Below, piece by piece: positions 24,989 through 37,959 of a DNA stretch of 64,000 nt; position 1 is the stretch's first letter, and each line of letters starts with the position of its first letter. Source of the DNA: Cryphonectria parasitica EP155 (Eukaryota > Ascomycota > Sordariomycetes > Diaporthales > Cryphonectriaceae); NCBI RefSeq assembly GCF_011745365.1, contig NW_024468912.1, positions 1,922,001 to 1,986,000 of the forward strand, read 5' to 3'. A model generated the notes under the pieces. That model ran no database searches. It saw only the letters and a list, made by a program, of their open reading frames with translations, and was not told the DNA's origin. The position numbers and the translations under genes are program-made.

Positions 24989-26727
24989 CTAAGCCGCCCG
25001 TGTCCTGATACGGAATCGCTCCTTCAGCCTGTCTGAAAGCTTCTCGTGTCCGGTCAGTTCAATTTCATTGCCTGCAGGGGAGCCTTGGTTCTGTTCGGCC
25101 CTGAGGCGTCGCAGCGCTTCGATGCGCTCCTCCACGGGGGCGTGTCGGAGTCCAGCGATGTCGAAAAGTCGAGGGCGCCTGCGCGTGGAAGTCGTGGATG
25201 GGTCACTTGCTTCGTTTCCCGAGGCGTCGAGAGGTGGTGCCTCATAATTCTCTTCGCTGGCTCTTAAAGTGTCGTCATGTCTAGGTCGAAGGTCGAGACG
25301 GCTGTGAAAGGGAAACAAACTCCTGGTCAGTATGTGTAATGACCCAAGGAGGGCACAGAAAGGAGGAAGCTCACCAGAGGGGACATGTCCCAGACACGTT
25401 TACCAGCCATGGATCGACACATTGTGGGTGGAACTTGTGGTTGCACGGTAAGACGCGGACGTCCTCACCCACGTTGAAGTCGTCGGTACAGATCGAGCAG
25501 CCAAGGCCCTCCTCACCAATTCCCGCGCCGGCATTTGCCTTGTTGGCGTCACCACCAGAACCGCTGGTTCCCTTTCCCACAGAGGTGGTCGAGGCGCCGC
25601 TGCCCACAGTTCTGAGGCCATTTGTTGGTGGTTCGGTTCCAGAGGCAGCAGCCTCGGTGGTGGGACTCTCTGGGATCGTAGATAGATGGCGTTGTGATTC
25701 ATTGCGAGGCGGCGCTTCGTGGCTTGCATCCGCGGTACGCTGCCTTGGCTCTTGGGCCGGGACAGTAGCACTCTCAAGTTCGGTATCGAAATCTGGTTTC
25801 GGCTGCTGCTGCTGGTTGTCGCCGAATTTGACGATGGGTAAAGTCTCGAGGACCGCGCGAGCGAGGCCCTTTGCCCGGCTTTGCCTCGACCTCCCGCCAA
25901 AGCCGGCGCGCGGGCCATATCTCTCGGGGTATCTGTGGGCACGGATGGCTCCCGAGCCGATGATAATGAGGAAGAGGAGAGTGATGAGGCCGGTGATGCT
26001 ATACAATATGCTCATGGCCACGGCAGAGTTGTTGCCGTTCGATGAGCTCTCCTCCACGTTGTTTGTAAAATTGCCGGCGATGGCCGCCAGCGCGGCTCCT
26101 CCGCCGAGCATGGTGATGTTTTCGACCTGGGAGGCAGTTGTGAGGTCTGGAGTGGTGAGGATCTTTTGGTAATTGAGGTTCTGCCCTGCTAGACCGCAGC
26201 ACTGGTCCTGCTGGCTGTAAAGGAGAATGGCGGCTGGTTGGGGGTCGTTGCTCATGAGCTGATTGAGGATCTCGTTTGGCTGAATAAAGGAGTTGTTCAT
26301 CTGGTCACAACACAGATATGGAATTACATCTGCGCCGCTGATGTCGGTATAGGTAGTGGCATCGGCGTAGGTCAGCTTGCCTTGGATGTTGATTCGCTGA
26401 AGCACAGGTTAGCGTAAGTCACAATACCATAGCAGTCGGGTTGATGATGATGTTGATAATGATAACAATCAATGGTCGTAGTCCAAAGTGACTTACTCCT
26501 CGGTCCGTCTGGGACTCGTTCAACCCCAGATCCGTCGTCAGAGGGATGACTGTGTAGATCAGGGGGACGACATCCTCATCAGCCGCCGAGACTGACAGCT
26601 GCATCTCTGAGGCCACCTCCCAGTCCAGCGGCGTTGACATAGGGTACGTCTGGGCCAGGTCCGCACACACCATGGACAACGCACTTGCGAAGGCCAGAGC
26701 CAACGCAGAAGCACGGTGCCATCCCAT
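24989..26727 (-). CDS. PA-domain/transmembrane/RING-H2 ubiquitin ligase-like protein
   Basis: Three exons on the minus strand: 26727-26497, 26396-25375 and 25301-24989, 521 residues. The first about 22 residues form a signal peptide, and the lumenal part (to about 204) resembles a protease-associated domain. One membrane span follows at about 205-228, then a disordered cytosolic linker. A complete RING-H2 finger is present with C377, C380, C395, H397, H400, C403, C415 and C418. Intron 2 splits the codon of the last zinc cysteine. This is the layout of PA-TM-RING E3 ligases of the endomembrane system, so a role in ubiquitinating membrane proteins at vacuole, endosome or Golgi is expected. The frame seems to extend upstream of 26727 only through a TTG, so the ATG at 26727 was used. 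Substrates are unknown. Confidence 0.93.
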
Positions 26728-27513
26728 CGTCCCTGCAGACACCAAAGGGTGTCCGTCGCCCCTTGTGGGCGTCAGTACTCAACACGGCCTCCTAGCACAC
26801 TGAGCTCTCCTTCTCTCACACACACACATACACTCTCCGATCAATAGATTACCGACGTAGAGTATGTGTGGGTGGGTGTATGTATGAAGTGCTGCTGTAT
26901 AGCAAGAGCGTGACTTGCATCAGCCGAGCTTGGATGTGTAGATTCAGTCGCCGTCTATCTGACCCTGAAGAAAGACGTAGAAGGTACGAACTCGAAATGA
27001 TGTTGTCACATATCGGTCCTTCGATTCGAAGGGACGGGCGCTGCGTTGTTATCTTTCTTTGCCCAAGCCGTCTCGTCTTAGCATGACGAATTAGTTAAAG
27101 AGTTATGTGATCATCATTTGATGACAAGGACAAGGACAAGGCGGCCAAGAGAAACCAAAAATGGCGAGAACGAGGGCTAAAGCAATTGCAGTTTCCCAAG
27201 TGCATGTAAGTAAGTGTGGAAGTGGTGACGGGTGCGGGGACAACTTTTAAGACTATGCCAAGCGGGTCTTGGTACAGACGGTACGGTGTAAAATGAGGGA
27301 AGGAGTAGCCAGCGACGCTGGCTCTTGCTGGCGTGCTTGTGTGAGCGCGTCCTTGGCGACAAGAAATTTGCTAGTCATTCGACAGTGGTCCCAAAATTGG
27401 CGCCAAGAGCTCACCCAAAAAAGATGCCGTTGATGATATCTCCTCACTCTTCCGGCCAGCCCGAAGTCGTGTGTTGTAGTGGTTGGGTCGATCTGTGGGG
27501 AGAAAGACAGAGA

Positions 27514-27532
27514 GGGGAAGAGAGAGAGAGGT

Positions 27533-27572
<40 letters not shown>

Positions 27573-27583
27573 AGAGACAGAGA
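27514..27583. repeat. GA-rich microsatellite
   Basis: Imperfect GA tract with a few interruptions, seen directly. Confidence 0.9.
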
Positions 27584-28530
27584 GAAAGACGTTGTACGCG
27601 GGGGAAGTTTTTCGGAGGCAAGAGAAGGATGGAGCTGGCCCTATTCTCTCTACTTGGTAACTGGATGTTACGCTTGTCTGCCCAAAAGTAGAGAGGTTTG
27701 TGGTTCCCAGTCCTGTTTCTGGTCTCTCCAGCAGATCGCCCTTCTCTCTTGGAGCCTCAACTCATTAAACTTCAAGGCATAGCCGTTGTACGTCGCGCAG
27801 GGTGTGACCAGGTCAGCCACGCGCAACGCTGGCCTGGATACGACGGCTCATGAACCAAGGTTCGAGACAGGATGGCAACTGGCTTGGGACGAGGGGGGAG
27901 GACGGATTGCATTGAGATAGAACTGCTGATGCTGGTGGGATGGGGGGGGGGGGGGACACTCTGAGACACTCTTTATGTTTTAGCCCAAATATTCGTCAAA
28001 GCGGCCATCCTTGGCACCATCGATGGCAGATCTAGGGGAGAAAAGGACAGAGTATCTCAAGTAGCTAGCTTCGCCGGGCCAAGCGGACAGCTCAAGTCGC
28101 CGTGATGAGGAGCCTCGTTCGCATGTGCGAGAGAGGGGACGTCGATAAAGAAACTCGTTGATGAACTGACGAAATAATGATATGCAGTGAATGACGACGA
28201 GCACACACCTTTTCCCCAAACTTGCCTGCTGTAAATTGATTGGGGCACTAAGGGTTAGGGCTAAAGTATCCTGTTGTTGGACCAGAAATTGCCTGTTTGT
28301 TACCCCCCCCCCCCCCAATGATAATTACTACGTGTATCTTTCTATCTCTCAACCTAGGAAGAACTGGCGAGAGAGAGCACAGTTTACTTAACCCATTATT
28401 TCAAGCTGTAGGAGGGTTCATTGTGACAGCGCAGGGCACGCAGGTCTCTGATCCCAAGTCCCCGCACCTGAGCCACCTGCAGGGCTGGTTTGTCGTGGGG
28501 AGCCGATCATCTCCAGATGAATAGTACTTG

Positions 28531-28542
28531 CTACTATGGTAC
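28531..28542 (+). repeat. Variant of GTACTATGGTAC motif
   Basis: CTACTATGGTAC, one mismatch from the repeated 12-mer. Confidence 0.5.
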
Positions 28543-29423
28543 ATGATATGGCATATTCAGACGAGATCTTCATATGATTCGACAGCCCTAAGACAGTTTC
28601 CCTTGTCGTCGAGGAGGCTCAATTTCCGGAACGGGAAGCAGGCATGGATTCTCCCCTGTAGCAGACTTAAACCCTCATACAGGAACCGTTTGAGGAATGC
28701 ATTCCCCGGTTCGCTTGTTCGGAACAAAGAACCGTGAGAGACGGATGGGTATGGACTTGTAGGGGGGGGGGGAGGGAAGAGCCGCAGTGCTTAGTACGGC
28801 TCGCATACATTGTTCGTGGGGCCACAACGACGTTCCCACCTCAACTTGGAGCCGTGACATGGTCGCTGCAGGAGGCCCTGCACCATCTGAAGATTATAAT
28901 TCTATGCCAGAGAGACAAGAAAGCGATGCAGTCCATCGATGCGTGGGCTGCGGTCTTTCCAAATGCAATCCTCCCACTTCAAGTCACGGTGTTCATGTTC
29001 GGATCTCTTGAATGTGAGCGTGTTTCTGTCTCCAGTTGAGACCGAACGGCATCGGATAGCCAGTCAATTGCATAAATTCAAGCTTGTTGATCTTGCAATT
29101 CCTGAGAAATGGGGTGAAACGTCTCTGAGTGTGATTGAGTGTCACTCATAGTATGCCAGCAACCACACAGCAGCATGCTCATCGGTGCCGTTGCCTGGAG
29201 GAGATCCCTAGGTCAAGAGCAGGGCTTCTTCGGCTATGCAGTTACCGTGCCCTTTGTGAAAAGTCTGGACGAAGGTAGGTGGGGTTCTAGCCTCAGATCC
29301 GTTACCATGGTTGGGTCTTCTAGCGCCCATCCTCGTCCTCGTCCTTGTCCTCGTCCTCCCCCTTCCACCCATTCCGCACTTCATAATGCTTCACTGTCAC
29401 TCGCCAGTGGATCTTATGGCCGA

Positions 29424-30383
29424 TCAGATTTCCTCCATATCCCCAAGATCATCCATGGGGGGCCAGTCTCCAATCTCCACCCTCTCGGGCCTCACAAATA
29501 CACCGTGCTTCATCTCGGACGGTTCTCCCCAGTACCGCACGCCCCCGATGCTGCCGTCGTTCTTGCCCATTGGCTCGTCCAGCTGGATACCGACCCACGC
29601 ACCCGAGCCACCGGGAATCTCTTTCACCTCACCGACATACATGACAACTCCGCGGCGTGTGTCGTCAGCCCCAACGCGGCAGCGCTTGCCGGCCTCGATC
29701 CCGCGGCTGCGGACCTCGTCCGCAAATGCGGCAATCTTGGCCTCCTCCCGGCTGGGCGCGTCGGGATCAAACCTCCCGAGCTTCTCGGCCTTTTTCCAGG
29801 CAAGAACAGAGTCGGTCTTCTTGGCGTATTCCTCCTCGGGCATCACATACTTGTCGACTCCAGTGGTGTCGGTGTAGTTTGGCCTGGCCCCGGGGGGCCT
29901 TGTATCCAGAACCTATAATATTTCTGTCAGCTGTTGGACTGGATGATGAAGTAGCTCGCATGGATCTGGTCTTATGTTGCAAATATCTTTGCCCCGGGGG
30001 GGGGGGGGGGGGGGCGCGAGTTGTTTGCTGTGGACTCGCTGTGTAGGTGCTTAGCCCCAACCTGCCTTTTGGCTTGGAAAGGACGCAGGAGATACTCTGT
30101 AGGTTATGTAGCAAGTGTTTTGCGCGTGCATAGGAGGTTTACTTACAAGGAGTTCAGCATATGCCACGAGCGAGAAGGAGCTTAGATAAGTCGAGTCCTC
30201 GTCGCTAGCTTCGATAGGGATGCTCTCCTGACCCGAGAGCTTGAGGGAGATCCTCTGTGATGACGGAGGTATCCCCGTCACAGGCTCCAGCTTTGTCTTG
30301 AGTTTGCTGATCGACCACGATGGAGTGATACGACGCTCTGATGAGGTGTTCTCCGACACCACGCGCATCGGTACGTCTGCCAT
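29424..30383 (-). CDS. Tubulin-folding cofactor B (Alf1-type)
   Basis: Two exons, 30383-30147 and 29912-29424, encode 241 residues, the usual length of this family. Residues 1-79 form the N-terminal ubiquitin-like domain. A linker with TRPPGARPNYTDTTGVDKYV and a helical segment follow, then a C-terminal CAP-Gly domain (about 152-224) with the GKNDG signature at 195-199. Cofactor B binds alpha-tubulin after chaperonin release and, with cofactor E, helps assemble alpha/beta-tubulin dimers in the cytosol. The 234-nt intron has a GTAAGT donor and holds a 19-base C tract (on the coding strand) between donor and branch site. Start chosen at the first ATG (ATCATGG context), which begins the ubiquitin-like domain. 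Confidence 0.95.
29996..30014. repeat. G19 homopolymer in cofactor B intron
   Basis: Run of 19 G on the plus strand, the longest G/C homopolymer noticed in the window, inside the intron of the cofactor B gene. Confidence 0.9.
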
Positions 30384-33300
30384 GATTGAGGCCTGTGACG
30401 GTCAACACTGTTCAAGGGAGCTGGGCAAGGATGTCTGTTTGTCTGTTGCTATCAAATGAGTGGGAAGAAAAAAATATTGTATTCGGTAAGACTCGAGATC
30501 AAGCGGGCGACTGAGGTTATCCAGACCCAAGACTCTACCCACATCCACGCAGGGAAATTGCCAGGCATTCATCCATTTGGGCGGGCGGTGACACAACGCA
30601 GCCACCAGCCACAACGGCACAAGCCAAGCCACGAGGGGAACTGACTAATAGTCACACATGTGTGGCGCTTAGCCCCTGCCCATTATGGCTATAGCACCTT
30701 CTTTCTCCGTCTCCTCCCTTCCTGCCTCCAGATATACATCATGAAAGCCTCGTCCCTTCCCTGGCATGAAGAAATTACATCTTATGTTGTATAATCTGTA
30801 CGGTCTTGTATCAATTCATGCATTTCGTCATCATGAACCCACCAGTGTTACCATTCCCACCCCCCTCCTGTCTGTATCTACGAGATCTCCAGCTGCGATG
30901 ACGCATCTTGTCAGAAGCCTCTTCGTCTTTGTCAATCGTGAAACCCCTCTCAAGCCGCCCAAGGCTTCTTGAATGCCAAGCAGCAGACAAGAGAGACATA
31001 CACCTTCAGCATCATCCGCGAATCGGGCATTCCATCTGTCCGGGTTGATCACCATTGTCAGGAAGCTCAGATGATTCCCTTTGCGCCGCGACCAGTGGGC
31101 GTTGATGTTGTCCCCACCCACACAGTCCTAGGACCGACTATCAGGACCGGTACACTGAAGCTTCTTCTTCTGTTTAGCACCTCCTGGAACCGCGGTCTGC
31201 ACTCCGTGCCGTCTCTTCTCGTTAACGGTCTCCATGGTGGGACTGTCTTGGTCTAGCGGAGCTTTGCGGCTCAAGCTGCAACGTTCAAACAAAAAAGAAA
31301 GAAAAACACATGCTTGGCGACACCGACAATGCCAATTCACCTACTCACCGGTGCCCGTCTGCGCTCTCCTTAATCTGAGCGCCCACGCCGCCTCAGCGGA
31401 ACACGACTGTCATGCTGTCACACCTCAGATTTCGCGTGCTCCCGGCTCCTGGCTCCTGGCCCTCGCCCTCTCCACCCTGGCCCCGACCCCCTGGGCGCAC
31501 CTCTCAATTGTCTCTCCTCCGTGGTTTCACTGGCCTCTCCCGGCGCCTCGAGAAACGGATCGCGGTGGGATCAGCCTGAGCCTCCGTCCTGCGATGCTAC
31601 CCATCACAACCATCTCAGGAGCAGAACCCGGCTTCCGGTCCATGGGGTCAGCACAGGAGCTAAGATATGCGGCGGCAAACTGCAGCTTCACTTCACATGT
31701 GTTCCGCCATGTCATTGGCACCTTGACCCGGGCGTACTGACAACCGGAACAGGCCCAAAAAGGACAATAAGACGCAACGCAAAGGTCCGCTGCATGACAT
31801 GTTATCGGCTGCCTTGACCAGTCGGAACACACCTAGCCACGGCTGCTATGCACACACAATTGATTGTATTAGTTGCTCACCCGACCCATCGGCTGGTTTC
31901 TCGGGCGCCGGTCTAAATAGGTTCATCTCGCCTCCTCGCACCACTCACGCCACCTCACCTCGGGCCCCATCGAGGTCCCCTTACGGCCTGACGGATTCGA
32001 AGGCATTGTGTTGTCGTGCCGTCCGAACACTGCTCCAACGACTAACAAGAGGTGCTCGTGGCAAAATTTGACAACTGCACAGCTGCCTCCTTACTGAGAA
32101 GCACGGTGACTTCTATATGGACAGTAGGCGACAGCCCTTCTCGGCAGCGCACGGCATGTGAACTACCCGCCCGCGTTTCCAGCCACTTCAGTCTTTTCGG
32201 GCCAGACACAAGCCATCTCATCCTTGCTTCCAGACCTCCTCGTCTTGATCCTTGGTGTTCACCGCCTTGTTGAGTTCACACGAAACTCAACGCCCAAGAC
32301 ATGGCTGCGAGGATCCGGCATGTGCAGGGCCCGAGCTAGGACGTACCGCCAGTTCACCTTTGTATTTTCCGGGAGCTTCGATGGACACCCACGGCAGGGG
32401 TGTAGGTGTAGGGCCGAGGCCCAATCCAGCGGGGACGCTAGTTTAAGGTGCGGTCGCTGCCGGGACACAACGTCACTGCTGATGAGACCTAAGACGAGGC
32501 TTTTCCTGCGGCTGAGGGCATTCCTCTGTATCTGACCATCCCAGGCCTGCGACTCCTTCAACATGCCTGGCAAGCATGGCCTCCTCGGGTCTACGAATAC
32601 TCCCCTGTGCGGTGCGAGACTTTTGATCAAGAACTCGTTGCCTAGGTGTCCATGGGCATGCACGGCTGCATCCCGAGTGCGCTTCCTGAAATGATCCGTT
32701 TCTCTGTCAAGCTGACAGCAAGGGAGTTAATGCAGAAGGGGTAGCCAGGGCCTGGACCCTGATGCAGAGTCCAAGCAGTCCTACCCGCCAAAAGAGCTCA
32801 TCGCATTTCCATGTTCGGCTCGTTACGGGGCAATCCCACCCAGGGTCTCTCTTAGCGACAAATGCACGACAGCTGTCGCTAGTCCTACCACGCATCCACT
32901 TCAGTAGACTCAGGCGCCAAGGCGGCCGGCCGGCAACACTCATCACACACATGATGAATCCCTCACTTGACTCAAGGACCTGCCTGTCGTTGCCCACATC
33001 TCGCCGACACCAGACCCGCCACCTCGCAAGGGAGCTTTCTTTGGGGGGGTCATATCGTCAGTTGCAACGATACAGATCGGAACCGCACCGTTTCTTTCTT
33101 GTCTGTCCTTACGCATGCCTGGCGTCAGGCACACCAGGAGCCAAGGTACCTGATGTGGATCCCGTTTGCAGCTTCAAAGGCTCGCACACGGAGCCAACAA
33201 ACAGTGTAAGCCACGGAACCACAGAAAACCACAGGACGCGCTACCACAAGCAATACTTGGGCAGCAACAGCCCGTCAAGACTAATCATCGCCATGCATGA

Positions 33301-34304
33301 CATTATACCGCGTAGTGATGGTCATCTTGCAGGAGCGCCATCGTGCATGGAACGCTGGTTTTGAAACCTGACAGCACAATCACCCCGTGACAAGTAGCGC
33401 CCACGACTGCGTGCAGGGTCGTTCCTTGCCGGCTCCCTCACACGACCAGAGCTGGCCCAATACCGCTGCGTTCTAGGCAGCCCAATCCTCTTGCTAACGA
33501 TCAGCTTGCTCGACGAGGAGACGAATGAGGTTGGTAGAGGGAGACTTGACTTATTGCCCAACCTGGGCAGGAGAGCCGAGGGAAAAGCAATACCCTGCTG
33601 CGCTGTCAGTCTCCCAGAAGGGAACGGCTGACACTGGTTCACCTACTCGGAGGGCAACGTTTCAGGTGATCGCAGTAACCACAACCCAATTCCGGCCAGC
33701 ACGCCCGCCCGCCAGCCATGTTGCGCAGCGGCTGATGCCTTTTTTTCGTACCGAACCGCAGGACCCATGCTGATGGGGGGGACGCCAACAAAGAAAAAGA
33801 GGGCGAAGATCGTGGTTCATGGGGGAAAGCATAGGCCGCTACTAACAATCAGATCCGGACCGTGCACAGCGTTTTGTCGATCTGCACCAAGGTATGGATG
33901 GCTACAGCAGCGCTTGACCCAAGCCCAGAATTATTGCCTGGGTCTGGCACTCCAGGCCACGTGAGCCTTCTTCGCCTTGACCCTGATTCAAGGCAATGAA
34001 TGGGTGGCTGTGGACACGCAAGCTGACCGCCAATTCAATCCCTTCTGCCGCTTTGCGAGCTAGAGATTGGATACCCGGGATGCCCCTCCCAGGAGCCTGG
34101 TCTACATTCTTCATGCTTGGGCTCCAAGACCTCCACACTGGATGATGGCCTTCTTGACGCTAACCTTCTACGCACCCACCCGCCTTTAGCCACATTTCTT
34201 ATAGTATCAGCTCAACAAACGGGATGTCAACAAGTTTCCTTGAGAACAAAGAAAACAGGACATTGTCAGTGAGAGGATTCGCGATCCCTGACCCAGGTTG
34301 TGGA

Positions 34305-34307
<3 letters not shown>

Positions 34308-34358
<51 letters not shown>
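34308..34358. repeat. (GA)n microsatellite
   Basis: About 25 GA units, seen directly. Confidence 0.95.
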
Positions 34359-34361
<3 letters not shown>

Positions 34362-34750
34362 GGGGAAGAAGATCATCTCGAGAAACAATCAACAAAGAAA
34401 AGCAACAAGTGGAGAGTAGGTAGGCGTATTGTACAACTGTAAAGGGCTAACCAAGGGACATTCCGCTGCGCACAGACTGGTCTCTAACGTCCCGGGCCCA
34501 ACCTTAGCAACCCCTCCGCTCGGCGACCCAAACTACGACGACACTCCACGGACCCAGAGGGCTTCAGACCGCGCCCCCCATCGACACTGATCGTGCACGT
34601 TCGCATGAGGACACCCACCCCTACAGCTCAAGCTCGAGATTGGCTGCGGCAGGCCAGCCCTGATGACCCAGAGCAAGCCAACGAGAGCCAAGGCTAAGAA
34701 GAATGGGAAGGCCCACCAAGGCATAGCTTTATCCGATCGATCAATTGTGC

Positions 34751-34790
34751 ACCCAGAGGGGCCCTCTGGGCCCTCTGGGCCCCAAGAGGG
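34751..34790. repeat. GGGCCC-rich palindromic block
   Basis: The nonamer GGCCCTCTG is repeated in tandem, and GGGCCC/GGCCCC cores occur three times, flanked by AGAGGGG on both sides. The block can fold into alternative hairpins. Confidence 0.7.
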
Positions 34791-35825
34791 GCGACTCAAG
34801 GGTGATCCAAATGCGGAATCTTGAGCGCGAAACGTGGTCGCGACAGAGGAGCAATCGAGGTTTTGTCCAAGGTCCCCAATGCCTTATTCTCCGATGACCA
34901 AAATCGGGGGCACCTTGCGGGACCCAACTCATCGACTCACGAAAGCCGCCACAATACCCCGAGACGTCTTAATTGATAATTGCATGGCGCGTGTATGGAG
35001 GATTAGCGTGATGGTGCACGACAAGAGGGGAGAGGACCCTAAAAAGACCCCTCGATCGTTCTCCAAACACAATTAACAGCAGCGGTATGGGTCCAAAGCT
35101 TGTGGCTTCTGCTACTGAGGACGGATTACCTTATTTTCACAGTCAATGTAGTTCCTGAAGTGGCCTAGGCTCGGTTCTGCTGAACGAACCTGTGCAGGCA
35201 CCAAGAGTGGTGTTGTCACACAGCGCACACACACACACACACTATTCCTCAGATCTCGCTGGTGTCCAGAGTCCTTCTCCAACACTTTCTCAACGCCTTC
35301 ACTCCAACTAAGGCCCTACACTTGCATCGCGAGTAATGCTTGTCCTGCGCTGACCTCCGCTCCGGTCTCGGCGGATGCTGGGCTACGAACACCTCGTACG
35401 ATCCAGTCTTGCAAGCGGTCATCAGCGGCCAGACGGCAAATTTGGAAGGGTCAGCCCAATTCTGCTGCTGCTGCTGCTGCTACTACTACTACTACGTCCA
35501 CCACCAATACTACTACAACTTGTCCTTACCGCCACTGCTGCCTGACGGAAAGTGAGCCGTCCTGCGGGTGAAATCGGCCCTGGCCTCTCCAGAGCCAACC
35601 GTTCTGGCGGCATCATGCCCCAAAATGTATGGCGGCCTGCTCACCCGCGCCTTTCGCAGTGCCATCCCGCTCCAGTGACGAACTCCTTCAGCCTTGACAA
35701 AAGGTTGGCGCTGGGCCTTTTTCTTGCGCCACTGACTAATGTTGGGATGGGATGATGATCCTCAATTTAGGCCCAAAGGGACGGCTGGGGGGGGGGGGGG
35801 GTGGATGAAAATTCACTCATGAATT

Positions 35826-35885
35826 TGTGTGTGCGTGTGTGTGTGTGTGAGAGAGAGAGAGAGTGTGTGTGAGTGAGTGAGTGTG
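35826..35885. repeat. Compound GT/GA microsatellite
   Basis: GT tract passing into GA, then GT and GAGT units, seen directly. Confidence 0.9.
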
Positions 35886-36347
35886 AGAGCCTCTCTCGAC
35901 AAGGGGGTCAGAATCAGAGCTATACACACAAGCTCATGCATGAATTCGTGGCCAAGTCACCAGGCCCTAGTTGATAGCTCACACACCAACGACAACCACC
36001 TCTTGGGTGCTCAACGCCGCGCCCAGGGGGGTTCCTTGTGGCCACCCACATCATGGGAGATCCCTAAGCCCAGCGATCAGGGTGCGGCATCACGAGACTC
36101 GACTAAGTTACCATCGCCTTGTTCCCCCTTCTTCACATACCGTCTACTTACTTCTTCTGACGTTGTTTCGAGTAATGTACAGCGACCTGGGTGCGTCTCC
36201 CCCCCCCCCTCTCTCACACCCCCACCACACACTCTCTCTCTTTTCGTACCATGCGGTTCGTCCAGCTAATGCGTCGCCACACAACACTGGAGACGATCCA
36301 CCGTCTTATCCCTACTGCCGGCCATGGTATGGTACATATCATGTACT

Positions 36348-36359
36348 GTACTATGGTAC
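36348..36359 (+). repeat. GTACTATGGTAC motif, copy 3
   Basis: Third exact copy of the 12-mer. It sits in a longer GTAC-rich stretch (36325-36360) with ATGGTAC and ATGTACT nearby, forming imperfect inverted repeats. Confidence 0.7.
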
Positions 36360-37935
36360 AACTTGGATCACAGGTGGGCCATGACCTCTACCAGATCCGC
36401 CCTACCCTATATCAGAGATGCTCGCCCTGATATAGACCCACGCCTTTCAAGAGTCGAATCGGGCCCCCCCAGGACGTCGCAGGTCGCCTGTTACTGACAT
36501 AGTATCGTCCTCTCGGGCAGCTTCTTCCTGTCTTGGGGGCTCCACCAACATAGCTGAATACACCCCCTTCTTCGAGACACACCCCCTCCCCCGGCCCATG
36601 CCTCGCTTTTGTGCATGTCTACCTATAGTAGCTTGTGACCTCTCCTTGCTTCTTCACCACCTACCTCGCTGTACCGGTACCATAGTTACTTTGATTCCTC
36701 ACGCTGAGGCTTCCTCGCCTTGTGGCAGAGAAAGTAGACTTCCCAATCTGGATCTCGGTTTATGGGGCCCCTCCTCTCTCTGTCTCTCTCTCTCTTCCTC
36801 TCAGACTGACGGATCCATGTTCTAGATCGCCTGCTTCATCCTCGAACTCTCTTGTTCCCTTTCTCCTCTTCTTCCTATCATTTGCCTGCAGGCGCATCTT
36901 CCCGCAGCTAGGCCGGCTTCTTCCCTGTCGAGCTCGCCTCCTACACGGGCTACGTGACCTCCACGGGAGAAGACGACGACGACGATCATCCACACGGGCA
37001 ACCGTCTTACCTTTGCGGTGAAGAGGGAAAATTTCTGACAAACCTATTTTCCCAACTGACGTATTCACCCGCTTTGGGGCTGTCGTCTCGCGACTCCGTG
37101 ATCCTGGCCCCTGCCTTGCCCCCCCCCCCCTTCCTCTTCTTATTGTTTATTCCTTGACTATTCCTGTTATTGTTTCTTTTTCTTTTTCTTTTTCGGGTCT
37201 TGTCAGGTATTCATCTTATCCCGGTCCCAATTGGTCGAGGTGGCGCCAATCAGATCACGGCCCTCAACCTCGCCAGACGCGACCCACGCCTTATATCTCT
37301 GACGAGAGAACCTACAAGCCACCTGCAACCTAGAATAGTCACCCTCAATCCTTCCGGTCAGCCCCTGCTGGTTCGAGAACGTCAGCCTCGAGCCTTTTTC
37401 ATTTTCTTTCTTCATGCTCTTTGATTTTCCGCAACTGGCCTAAAAGAGCCATTTCCATTGCGAATCTACATCTCTGGAGATTGTAACAAGAATCATCGAG
37501 GGTGAGGGGGAACATCCAACAAGAAAACATTCAAATCGGTGGAACACTCAAATAAATCCATTTATCACGGCAAAGAAGTATTTCGCCCCTCCATCGTCAT
37601 AGAGGGACCAAGATATTGTCGTCCATCGAGCCAACAAAAAAAACAAAGAGAAGGACGTCTTGTCCAAGGCGGTATATCCGCACAAATTGGTGTGACAACT
37701 GGCAGGCCTGGCAGTGTCAATATCATCCTTCCAGGGGATCTCGACAAAAGAACACAGTGCACGTCTCTTCCAATACTCTCATCCGACTCGACGTCCCCTA
37801 GACTCGTTGCTTCTCCGAGAGGAGAAAGCGGAAGCAGGACGAGAGCAGGGTAGAGCAAAGCAGGGCAAAGGAGGGCAAAGGAGGGAGGCAAGGACCAACC
37901 AAGACATCCTATCCCACAGCCTAATTAGCGTATCG

Positions 37936-37959
37936 ATGAACCACAACAACCGCTCTTAA
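37936..37959 (+). promoter_or_regulatory. Seven-codon upstream ORF before Myb gene
   Basis: An ATG-initiated seven-codon frame ends in TAA 30 bases before the GTG at which the Myb coding frame appears to begin. If transcribed it is an upstream ORF. Confidence 0.4.

Larger units (their letters stand above)
26728..29423. other. Intergenic region
   Basis: Upstream region of the RING gene and 3' flank of tubulin cofactor B. It contains a GA-rich microsatellite (27514-27583), G14 and C14 homopolymers (27942-27955, 28303-28316), an interstitial AGGGTTAGGG at about 28251 and a GTCCTC repeat near 29330-29360. A possible orphan terminal exon at 27980-28031 is discussed under findings. No full gene could be built. 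Confidence 0.55.

Noticed and set aside
28251..28260. AGGGTTAGGG, telomere-like
   Set aside because: Less than two units, so not evidence of a telomere or interstitial array.
29139..29918. 259-codon frame opposite cofactor B
   Set aside because: The right part is the antisense of the CAP-Gly exon. The left part looks somewhat coding-like but has no partner exon.
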